Shown here piece after piece: positions 1 through 6,221 of a DNA stretch of 41,963 bases (position 1 is its first letter; every line of letters begins with the position of its first letter). Made by a program: the position numbers and the translations under genes. The notes under the pieces were generated by a model. The model saw only the letters and a program-made list of their open reading frames with translations, ran no database searches and had not been told where the DNA came from. Source of the stretch: a virus; IMG/VR virus record IMGVR_UViG_3300017971_000447, positions 1-41,963 of that record; one strand, given 5' to 3'.

Positions 1-288
1 AAGGCTCCGAATAAGCCAACCATGAAGCATGTTGAGCGAACTCCCCATCCGACTCAGAAGCCCTTGACGCTACTGATACCATTGATTGCTTGGGTGACCA
101 ATCCGGGTGACGTGGTACTCGATCCATTTTGCGGATCGGGTGGAACGGGAATAGCATCGAAACTGTTATCTAGGGAGTTCATTGGAATTGAACTCGATCC
201 ATTTTATGTCGGGCTGGCCGAAGCTAGAATAAAAGACTATGAAAGATTCAGTTACGCACTGGAGGATTACATATTAGATGAAAGCTAA
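1..288 (+). CDS. DNA methyltransferase (N4/N6 amino-MTase), C-terminal part
   Basis: The frame is open from the first base of the window, so the 5' part is missing. The visible 95 residues contain HPTQKP, then DPFCGSGGTGIAS, then an IELDPFYVGLAEARI segment. DPFCGSGGTG is the S-adenosylmethionine-binding motif I of the DNA amino-methyltransferases that modify adenine N6 or cytosine N4. HPTQKP followed by this motif is the usual C-terminal order of the beta class, whose catalytic (D/N)PPY lies upstream, here outside the window. Likely role: modification of phage DNA against host restriction. The TAA overlaps the next start by 11 bases. Target sequence cannot be inferred. Confidence 0.9.
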   Translation, partial: KAPNKPTMKHVERTPHPTQKPLTLLIPLIAWVTNPGDVVLDPFCGSGGTGIASKLLSREFIGIELDPFYVGLAEARIKDYERFSYALEDYILDES

Positions 289-574
289 GAGAGTTACGCT
301 GGATATTTGGATACCATTCATCCCAATTCCGGGGAGATGGGATGATCGAATGGTGAACTATGTTTGTTACGGGTCGTTTGATGGGTTCCGACGGTGGTTT
401 CCTACGGTGTTCCAGTATCTTTACATCAGGTCTAAGTGGTTTCGTGATCAGGTAGCCAGGGGGATGGATACTCGGGCTTCTATCGCGGAAATCAGGGGGA
501 ATGAGAATAAGGCCATTCCGGCGTTGGATGAATTTTGGGGGAAGTCATGCGAAGAGGACTCAGATTTAAATTAA
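278..574 (+). CDS. hypothetical protein, 98 aa
   Basis: The ATG lies 11 bases before the end of the methyltransferase frame and is preceded by GGAGGA at about 261-266, so translation is probably coupled. The protein is rich in aromatic residues and arginine, with repeated Trp/Tyr/Phe in the first 60 residues, and has an acidic end. No signal peptide or recognised domain is seen. It overlaps the next gene by 28 bases if that gene starts at 547. Function unknown. Confidence 0.6.
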   Translation: MKAKRVTLDIWIPFIPIPGRWDDRMVNYVCYGSFDGFRRWFPTVFQYLYIRSKWFRDQVARGMDTRASIAEIRGNENKAIPALDEFWGKSCEEDSDLN

Positions 575-1155
575 TGAGGGTAGCAGTTTTGGGGTATGCA
601 GTATTGCAGGGGGCGTGTGCTCCATCGGAAAGTGCGAATGATGAGTATATTCCCGGTATCTATCAAGTGTCTGTTCCTGGGGATGAGCCTGGAGTTCTTC
701 TCATAGGGCAGTCCAATTGTGTTGGGTTTGATTTGGCATGGGATGGGCCAGAGCGGTTTGATATTTTTGCATTGCCGGGGTCTAAGATCGAGAAATGGGA
801 TCCGCCGGATACGGCTTTGTTTCGGGAAGTCGATCATCTTCTTGCGGAGAGGCCCTACAAGGCCGTGATTTGGTTCCAGGGCGAGAGTGATGGGGTAGAT
901 ATCCAATCGGCTCGGCTTTACCATGATCGGCTTGAGGAGCTACTCTCGCATATCTTGATCCATAGTCCGGTGATCCTCGTGACAACTCACGGGACACCAT
1001 ATTCGGATATGGTTAACGGGGCGAAGGGTGAACTTAGTAAGGAGTATGAAGGGGTTTACATGGTGGATTCATCGGATTTGCCTCGAAGGGATAGTATGCA
1101 TCTGACGATTGATGGAAAACTTGAACTGGTAGATAGGTTTAGGTTATACTATTAA
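547..1155 (+). CDS. exported SGNH/sialate O-acetylesterase-like hydrolase
   Basis: About 202 residues. The N-terminus has a basic start, a hydrophobic stretch at about 11-22 and Cys24 in LQGAC, which looks like a signal peptide with an imperfect lipoprotein box (Gln at -3). The mature part carries the blocks of the SGNH/sialate esterase (SASA, CE6-like) families: GQSN at 54-57 with the nucleophile Ser56, WFQGESDG at 109-116 (the family's W-Q-GE-D block), and DSMHLT at 182-187 supplying the Asp/His pair. Known members remove O-acetyl groups from sugars. I infer exported de-O-acetylation of a surface or cell-wall glycan. A TTG at 535 is in frame, but ATG 547 gives the better signal peptide. Confidence 0.75.
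   Translation: MRRGLRFKLMRVAVLGYAVLQGACAPSESANDEYIPGIYQVSVPGDEPGVLLIGQSNCVGFDLAWDGPERFDIFALPGSKIEKWDPPDTALFREVDHLLAERPYKAVIWFQGESDGVDIQSARLYHDRLEELLSHILIHSPVILVTTHGTPYSDMVNGAKGELSKEYEGVYMVDSSDLPRRDSMHLTIDGKLELVDRFRLYY
1121..1150 (+). promoter_or_regulatory. candidate sigma70-type promoter inside the esterase gene end
   Basis: TTGAAC at 1121-1126 and TATACT at 1145-1150 are separated by 18 bases: 4 of 6 and 5 of 6 matches to the -35 and -10 consensus. Transcription would start near 1157, just after the esterase stop, giving a leader of about 95 bases before the small terminase gene. It is well placed to drive the packaging and head genes, but was judged by eye only. Confidence 0.4.
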
Positions 1156-1251
1156 AGTAGGTCGTGAGGTTTAAGATGCATAATTATGCGTGTAGTTGTC
1201 GGATAATAGAATATTAGGGGGCGAATTTGTCTTACCTAGAGGGGGTAGGTT
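1156..1251 (+). promoter_or_regulatory. leader region with palindrome and SD hairpin
   Basis: Untranslated stretch between the esterase and the putative small terminase. It contains the palindrome GCATAATTATGC at 1178-1189. A short hairpin follows with ACCTA (1234-1238) pairing TAGGT (1246-1250); its loop GAGGGGG (1239-1245) is the only ribosome binding site for the GTG at 1252. A similar GCATA-N2-TATGC palindrome recurs at 3513-3524. These may be an operator or RNA elements. Confidence 0.35.
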
Positions 1252-2115
1252 GTGAGTGGTCGGATACGATTAACGGAAGGTTTTCGGAGGTTGCGGCGGT
1301 CAAGGAGATTCCATGATATCCATGCTCTTATAGTGGCCGGGGTAGCATGTAATGAAATCGCGAGGAAGATTCAGATGGAGTGGCGGGAGATGAACACGGT
1401 ATCCCAAGCAACGTTGGCAAAGCAACTGGAGAGGTATCGTAAGTCCCTGGAGGTAGGGGGGTTGGCTCCCCATGAGATTCCGGAAGAGGCCCGAAAGGCC
1501 AGGGGGGGTATCCTGGGTTCGGCGCTGGAAAAAGGGGGGTGGGCAGTATATGATGCGGAAACGTCCTCATCTAAGGTGGATGAAGATCCGTACAAAGGTC
1601 GGACTAAGGCAGAGATCGAGCAAGCATCTTCAGGTGATTTGGCGAGGATGGTTGAAAAAGAGAAGGCAATCCCTACTGACGGGGCGGTAGATGTAAAGGA
1701 GGGGCTATCCAAGCTACTCGATATTCAGATGGCTCGAATCGCGATGGAGGTAAAGAATGAAGAGAGTATAGGGAAGCTCATGCCGGGGACGGGGTTAGAA
1801 ATCAACGTAGCCAAGGATATACTCAAGTCTCTCCATGTGGTGCAGGGGGATCTAGGGTTGACTCACAAGGAACCTGATCAGCTATCAGTAGGTATAGGGA
1901 TCGGTCCTTCCAAGGATTTGACGGAAGCATTGTCTAAGTCTGGATTATTAAAGACTATTTCTGACAAAAACTCCCGAAAACGTATTTTAAAAGCGCTTCA
2001 GGGGGAGACCCCTCTAGGGGGGCAGACATTTTTGCCTGAAATGTCGGAAAATGCGGAAAATGAGGATGATGTGGTCCAAGTAGTTGAAAATAAAGGAGGA
2101 AATGGGGATGGATAA
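1252..2115 (+). CDS. putative terminase small subunit / HTH protein
   Basis: GTG start, six bases after GAGGGGG. The 287-residue product opens with a basic segment. At about residues 20-65 it has a helix-turn-helix-like stretch (VAGVACNEIARKI followed by TVSQATLAKQLERYRKSL), typical of DNA-binding small terminase or regulator proteins. The middle is charged and helical, and the C-terminus is acidic then Gly/Asn-rich. Position ahead of the large terminase supports recognition of the phage packaging site. No family signature is certain, so an alternative is a phage transcription regulator. Confidence 0.5.
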   Translation: MSGRIRLTEGFRRLRRSRRFHDIHALIVAGVACNEIARKIQMEWREMNTVSQATLAKQLERYRKSLEVGGLAPHEIPEEARKARGGILGSALEKGGWAVYDAETSSSKVDEDPYKGRTKAEIEQASSGDLARMVEKEKAIPTDGAVDVKEGLSKLLDIQMARIAMEVKNEESIGKLMPGTGLEINVAKDILKSLHVVQGDLGLTHKEPDQLSVGIGIGPSKDLTEALSKSGLLKTISDKNSRKRILKALQGETPLGGQTFLPEMSENAENEDDVVQVVENKGGNGDG

Positions 2116-2335
2116 GAGTTGCATAAACTGCGATTTTAATTATAGTTGTGATGCTAGGTTAAAAGGGAAGTTTGAGCCTTCCTTTTGCCAGGAGTTCTCT
2201 ATCAATATCGATCAGGATGATGAAAAAGGGAATCGGGAGCGGGCAGAGCAATGCAAGTTCTTTGTCCCAAGGGGAGGGGACCGGAGTAAGGTGCCGGATC
2301 GGGAGCGGTGGTATGAGAAAGATAGTATCGCATAA
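2108..2335 (+). CDS. small Cys-rich protein
   Basis: Start chosen at ATG 2108 because AAAGGAGG lies at 2093-2100, seven bases upstream; ATG 2102 is too close and ATG 2084 lacks a site. It overlaps the end of the previous gene by eight bases. The 75-residue product has Cys in the pattern C-x2-C-x5-C near the start, further Cys at about 27 and 50, and a charged C-terminal half. The pairs suggest a small metal site or disulfides. Function unknown. Confidence 0.55.
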   Translation: MDKSCINCDFNYSCDARLKGKFEPSFCQEFSINIDQDDEKGNRERAEQCKFFVPRGGDRSKVPDRERWYEKDSIA

Positions 2336-2414
2336 ATGTGCGAAGCTCTTGAGTAAGGATATGGAGCGGTGCATTGCTGAAAAGGTCGGGGATGAGAGTA
2401 AGGGAGAAAAGTAA
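2313..2414 (+). CDS. possible 33-residue small protein
   Basis: ATG at 2313 follows GGGAG (2301-2305) by seven bases and opens a 33-codon frame ending in TAA two bases before the ATG of the next gene. The product is basic with two Cys (HKCAKLL, ERCIAEK). It starts inside the end of the upstream Cys-rich gene and fills an otherwise empty gap, which fits the coupled style of this region. It is short enough to be chance. Confidence 0.35.
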   Translation: MRKIVSHKCAKLLSKDMERCIAEKVGDESKGEK

Positions 2415-2415
2415 A

Positions 2416-2895
2416 ATGGGAGATGGGAAAGGCGCAGGTGGTGGTGGAGGTCAAATAATGAATGTTACCGGTAAATCCGGGGATGTTGTTAGAGAGGAGG
2501 TATCACAATTTATACGTCGCAATACCGAAATAGATAATCCATACATGACAACGCAAGGACTTGGGACTGGCGTTAATTCTGGGTTGACGGCGGATTTTTT
2601 GCAAAGTCAACTTGATCCTGGGGCTAAGGTGACAGTCACTACTCGCAGTGTGGATTCGGCTATCGGTAAGAATGGAAAGTTATCTGGTCCTGGAAAGTCT
2701 TTTGTGACTACTATCAGTGGGGGCGGGGTAGATGTCAGTGTGATAACATCTCAAGCCGGGCAAATTCGATCTAGTCGGATTAAACGAGTTCCTCGTTTGT
2801 ATACAAGAGTCGAAGGAGGGGAGGGCGGAGGAAAATCTTTTCTCGGGTTCCCTGCCACGAGTATTTTTCAGACGGTTACTGGTAAACTCAACTAG
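2416..2895 (+). CDS. Gly-rich-start hypothetical structural protein A
   Basis: Start at ATG 2416 with AAGGGAG upstream. The 159-residue product begins MGDGKGAGGGGG, almost the same as the gene at 3575, which suggests a shared flexible N-terminal arm or origin. The rest is Ser/Thr/Val/Gly-rich and probably beta-structured, with a basic patch (RSSRIKRVPRLYTR) near residue 125. No domain is recognised. Position between small and large terminase genes suggests a head or packaging accessory, by inference only. Confidence 0.6.
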   Translation: MGDGKGAGGGGGQIMNVTGKSGDVVREEVSQFIRRNTEIDNPYMTTQGLGTGVNSGLTADFLQSQLDPGAKVTVTTRSVDSAIGKNGKLSGPGKSFVTTISGGGVDVSVITSQAGQIRSSRIKRVPRLYTRVEGGEGGGKSFLGFPATSIFQTVTGKLN

Positions 2896-2928
2896 AGGGA
2901 ATAATGAACACCAAAAATAAAAAGGGGA

Positions 2929-3186
2929 ATGATGGTGAAACTTCAGAGTAAGGACAGGGAACGCCATGCCGAAACAATCATGACGGTAGAGAAAAGGGCG
3001 GTTGCTTGCTATGATTGTGTGAAACTCACTTTGCTGAAAGACCTATGCTCACCGGCGGGTAGTCTGGATTTGACCTGCCCGGATTGCACGAAAAAGCGAG
3101 AGGCCGGGAAGATTGTCCTTTTTCTTATTTCGATGCTTGGGATCATGAGAATTGTACGCAAGGATGGGCGGTGCAAGATGATATGA
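2929..3186 (+). CDS. Cys-pair protein, possibly first part of a frameshifted gene
   Basis: ATG ATG start (2929/2932) after AAAGGGG. Residues 20-55 carry C-x2-C, a lone Cys and another C-x2-C (ACYDC, LTCPDC), like a zinc ribbon. After the second pair the frame becomes unlike a natural protein. The -1 frame from about 3090 continues with a Cys/Trp/Asp-rich sequence to 3275. The natural product may therefore be the in-frame N-terminal part joined to that frame. As read it is 85 residues. Confidence 0.45.
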   Translation: MMVKLQSKDRERHAETIMTVEKRAVACYDCVKLTLLKDLCSPAGSLDLTCPDCTKKREAGKIVLFLISMLGIMRIVRKDGRCKMI

Positions 3187-3275
3187 TGTGGTGTTATCCG
3201 GGTAGTTCGGCATGTCCACGGTTCGATGAGGGGGCTTTATCTGGCGGGATTCGTGATCTTCTAGGTAGGGAGTAG
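3084..3275 (+). CDS. Cys/Trp-rich frame, possible second part of the 2929 gene
   Basis: The -1 frame relative to the gene at 2929. It opens upstream without a ribosome binding site; the only early start is TTG 3084. The product has CPFSYFDAWDHENCTQGW, then WCYPGSSACPRFDEG, a composition typical of a folded Cys-rich domain rather than noise. The switch point would lie at G AAA AAG (3090-3096). It could be a programmed -1 shift, a real mutation, or a sequence error. Confidence 0.4.
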   Translation: MHEKARGREDCPFSYFDAWDHENCTQGWAVQDDMMWCYPGSSACPRFDEGALSGGIRDLLGRE

Positions 3276-3279
3276 GGCG

Positions 3280-3474
3280 ATGATAGCTGATGTGATATGC
3301 GAGAATGATCTTTGTTTACATAACAATGGTCATGGTGGATGCCGGGCATTGGGGATCAAGTTGGAAGTGAAAATGGTGGGGAAAAATAATTGTGTTTTGG
3401 CGTGTTCTAAGTACAAACTTGACCCACGGGATGAAGGTAAATTGAGTGATGGGAAAGATGATGAAAAACAATAA
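3280..3474 (+). CDS. small Cys-rich protein, DUF1540-like pattern
   Basis: ATG at 3280 after GTAGGGAGTAGGG. The 64-residue product has Cys at about 7, 12, 21, 38 and 42 (C-x4-C-x8-C, then CVLAC) and ends in a charged Asp/Lys tail. The spacing recalls small two-motif Cys proteins such as DUF1540, which are thought to bind a metal; this resemblance is by pattern only. It is the last of three small Cys proteins in 2.1-3.5 kb. Confidence 0.5.
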   Translation: MIADVICENDLCLHNNGHGGCRALGIKLEVKMVGKNNCVLACSKYKLDPRDEGKLSDGKDDEKQ

Positions 3475-3574
3475 GTTATATACCGCATATATAGTGAAAA
3501 TTAATGTGTAATGCATATCTATGCAGGGAAAATTACCGCATTGTGTGCGTAATTTTTCCCGAGGAGGGTTGAAA
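3475..3574 (+). promoter_or_regulatory. AT-rich leader with palindrome and long hairpin before an SD
   Basis: AT-rich gap. GCATATCTATGC at 3513-3524 matches the GCATA-N2-TATGC form at 1178. An imperfect inverted repeat follows: 3526-3540 pairs 3546-3560 with loop TTGTG, roughly 14 pairs with single-base bulges. The ribosome binding site GAGGAGGG (3561-3568) begins directly at the foot of the hairpin, seven bases before ATG 3575. No convincing -35/-10 pair was found. Confidence 0.4.
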
Positions 3575-4123
3575 ATGGGTGACGGGAAGGGAGGCGGCGC
3601 TGGCGGTGGAGGTACTGCGGCGGCAGTTGGCGGGAAAGAGGGACTCCGGGAACTGGATCAGGTTCTTCGAGGGGCGGAATCTTATTCAGGGACGATCTTG
3701 GCCGAGCAGGAAAGTCAGTATTTAGGTGGTTTCGGTCCGGTCCGGCGGTCAGGTCCGGCTCCTTGGGATCGGTTTAATTTCAGGTCTCAACCGAACGGCA
3801 ATTTGGGCGGGATCCGGAGAAATGACCGGATTGTGATCACGGGCCAGGGTTTCGGCAGTAGGAGGGATCCGCCAAGTCGATGGGTAACCGGTCCGGCTCG
3901 TGTCACTTCGGTTCGAGGGCGTGGGGATGGTCGAACGGTGACGGTTTCACCTATCGGGAATTGGTCTCGCCATCGGTCGATTACCCTGAATACGGCTCCT
4001 GCCAGGGCTCCGGGGCAGAGATTTACCACTTCTCCCCAATCGAGTGAGGTCAGGACTAGTCCAAATACTCCGGCTCGAAGGAGAGGGGTGACGGTGATGA
4101 CGGTAACGGGGAGGGCTGAGTGA
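3575..4123 (+). CDS. Gly/Arg-rich structural protein B
   Basis: ATG 3575 follows GAGGAGGG by six bases; an upstream in-frame ATG at 3521 lies inside the leader hairpin region. The 182-residue product starts MGDGKGGGAGGGG, paralleling the gene at 2416. It then becomes basic, Arg/Pro/Ser/Thr-rich (GSRRDPPSRW, RGRGDGRTVTVSP, PARRRGV). The charge suggests contact with nucleic acid or a virion surface. Its TGA overlaps the GTG of the large terminase by four bases, so the two are translationally coupled. Confidence 0.65.
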   Translation: MGDGKGGGAGGGGTAAAVGGKEGLRELDQVLRGAESYSGTILAEQESQYLGGFGPVRRSGPAPWDRFNFRSQPNGNLGGIRRNDRIVITGQGFGSRRDPPSRWVTGPARVTSVRGRGDGRTVTVSPIGNWSRHRSITLNTAPARAPGQRFTTSPQSSEVRTSPNTPARRRGVTVMTVTGRAE

Positions 4124-5910
4124 GTTTATCCAGTGAGGAGCAAGAACTTTTACGCCAGATTGTGGAGGAGTTCGACGATCACGGTGAGAGTTCTACGCTC
4201 GAACTCCTGCTTGGGATGGATTTTGATTACATCCTTCCCGATATGGAGACGTTCCTTCTTGACCCTTATTACATGGGACAGACCGGAAAATCCATATACC
4301 CAAAGCTCCTGGATGATTTAATTGAAATCTTTGAGGACGGCCCATTCATTGAGATCCATCTGACTGGAGGCATTGGATGGGGAAAGAGCACGATTGCTGA
4401 ATTTATCATGGCTCGGATGATTGCGGAGTGCTGGGTTTATAAAGATCCGGCTACTGCATTCGGGCTCATGCCAGGGTCTACGATCTCATTTATGAATATT
4501 TCCGTGAGTGAGGGCCAAGCCCGGAGGGTCATTTTCAAGGGGTTATACCAAAAACTTACCAGATCTCCCTTTTTTCAGGAGTGTTGTCGTCCGGATCCGA
4601 AAGTTGTGACGGAACTTCGGTTCCCCAAGAATCTTTGGATGGCTCCTTTGGCTTCGACGGATAATTCTGCTTTAGGACTCGATATTTGGGGCGGGATCAT
4701 GGATGAGGCCAATTTTATGGCCGTGGTGGAGAAATCCAAAGCCGCCGGACGGGGGAATAAGCGGTTTGATCTTGCGGAGAACATCTATTATACCATCCAG
4801 CGACGGATGAAGTCTCGATTTATGGAGGCTGGCACTATTCCAGGGAAGCTCGTGATTGTTTCATCCAAGAATTATCCCAATACTTTCATGGAAAGGCGGA
4901 TGAAGGAGGTAAGGGATATGGAGGAACAGGGGGTTTTTATACGTGATTATGCCACTTGGGAGCCCAAACCTTCGAGAATTTATTGTGGGGATACTTTCCC
5001 AGTGGAAGTTGGAGATGTGGCCAATGTTTCTCGTATTTTGACCCTGGAGCAAGCGGAAAAGGCCCATGGAAAGGTTATTGATGTACCAGTGGAGTTCCGG
5101 AAAGACTTCGAGAAGGATATCGATCAGGCTATTCGGGATTTGGCTGGGGTTGCGACGGCTACAATTAACCCATATTTCAAGGATTTTCGGAAGATTACTA
5201 CTGCGATTGACTCTCGGAGACATCCATTTACGGCTGAAAGCACTAATTTGCAGGATGGGGCGGGGTTTATTCAAGATTCGCTTGTGGAAATGGACCCAAG
5301 AACCAAGAAAACTATCCCTCGAATATCCCCGACTGAGCCCCGATGGGTGCATGTGGACCCGTCTTTGTCAGGGGATGCTACGGGAATTGCGATGGGGCAT
5401 GTGGCCGGTCTTGTGGAGATCGAGAGGAAAGATGACGATACGGAGCGGTGGACTATTGAAGAGGCTCCGTTGATTTGCATTGATTTTATGCTCCGGGTTG
5501 TCCCACCGGTTGGCGGTGAGATTCAGTTTCGGAATGTGAGGCAGTTGGTTTATTCTCTTACTGAGATGGGTTTTTTGATCAAGGGGGTATCGGCTGATAG
5601 TTATCAATCAGCGGAATCAATGCAACATTACCAGTATCGAGGATATCAGACGGCTCGATTTAGCGTAGAGCGTGAGGATGCCTATAAATTGCTCAAGGAT
5701 GCGTTTTACGAAGGTCGGGTGAAGATGTATGAATATCCACCGGTGATCGGTGAATTAAGGCAGTTGGAGTTTGATAAATCTTCGGGTAAAATTGATCACC
5801 CGGCTGGCGGGACAAAGGATGTTTCTGATGCCGTTTGCGGTGTGGTGGTGGGATTGATGAGGTATATGGTCGTGAAAAGTAAAACTAACTTTGGGGTACA
5901 GGTGTTTTGA
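4120..5910 (+). CDS. terL: terminase large subunit
   Basis: The packaging motor ATPase and nuclease. The Walker A motif GGIGWGKST is at about residues 83-91, and the Walker B with catalytic acid is WGGIMDEA at about 190-197. The C-terminal RNase-H-like nuclease shows acidic blocks HVDPSLSGDATG (Asp about 412), VSADSY (about 491-495) and KDVSDAV (about 566-572), the expected three-aspartate metal site. At 596 residues it is normal in length. GTG start overlaps the previous stop by four bases. Together with portal and small subunit it would translocate and cut phage DNA. Confidence 0.95.
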   Translation: MSLSSEEQELLRQIVEEFDDHGESSTLELLLGMDFDYILPDMETFLLDPYYMGQTGKSIYPKLLDDLIEIFEDGPFIEIHLTGGIGWGKSTIAEFIMARMIAECWVYKDPATAFGLMPGSTISFMNISVSEGQARRVIFKGLYQKLTRSPFFQECCRPDPKVVTELRFPKNLWMAPLASTDNSALGLDIWGGIMDEANFMAVVEKSKAAGRGNKRFDLAENIYYTIQRRMKSRFMEAGTIPGKLVIVSSKNYPNTFMERRMKEVRDMEEQGVFIRDYATWEPKPSRIYCGDTFPVEVGDVANVSRILTLEQAEKAHGKVIDVPVEFRKDFEKDIDQAIRDLAGVATATINPYFKDFRKITTAIDSRRHPFTAESTNLQDGAGFIQDSLVEMDPRTKKTIPRISPTEPRWVHVDPSLSGDATGIAMGHVAGLVEIERKDDDTERWTIEEAPLICIDFMLRVVPPVGGEIQFRNVRQLVYSLTEMGFLIKGVSADSYQSAESMQHYQYRGYQTARFSVEREDAYKLLKDAFYEGRVKMYEYPPVIGELRQLEFDKSSGKIDHPAGGTKDVSDAVCGVVVGLMRYMVVKSKTNFGVQVF

Positions 5911-6212
5911 TGCCTACTTGGGAAGATGAAATAAAGTCTAGAAATCTGGCCCGGAAACTTCGGGAGCAAGAGGAGGCTCGAAAAGAGGCTCTTGAGGAGA
6001 CCCGGAAATGCGGCAATTGTGGGGCAGACGTTAAAATGGGGGATAATTTTTGCTGGAAATGTGGCAATTCCCTTGAAGGATCCTGGATTAAGGAATGTAA
6101 GGGTTGCCATCGGCTTTTCAAAACTATCCGGCCCAAGGATCGGGAGTATTGTAATCGATGTGAAGGGGAAGCTCGGAAGAAGGCTAATTCAGGTGGGCTT
6201 ATTCGGTATTAG
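5910..6212 (+). CDS. double zinc-ribbon small protein
   Basis: Start at ATG 5910, sharing one base with the terminase TGA; a TTG three bases earlier is also in frame. The 100-residue product has a charged helical N-terminus (about 10-30), then four C-x2-C knuckles: CGNC, CWKC, CKGC and CNRC. The first two form a typical zinc ribbon (CGNCGADV..FCWKCG); the last two form a second. Such ribbons mediate nucleic-acid or protein contacts. Tucked between terminase and portal, it may be a packaging accessory; this is inference. Confidence 0.75.
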   Translation: MPTWEDEIKSRNLARKLREQEEARKEALEETRKCGNCGADVKMGDNFCWKCGNSLEGSWIKECKGCHRLFKTIRPKDREYCNRCEGEARKKANSGGLIRY

Positions 6213-6221
6213 GAGGCAATT

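Noticed and set aside
2904-2951. 15-codon open frame with AGAGGGA before it
   Set aside because: Too short to support as a gene and overlaps the start of the better frame at 2929.
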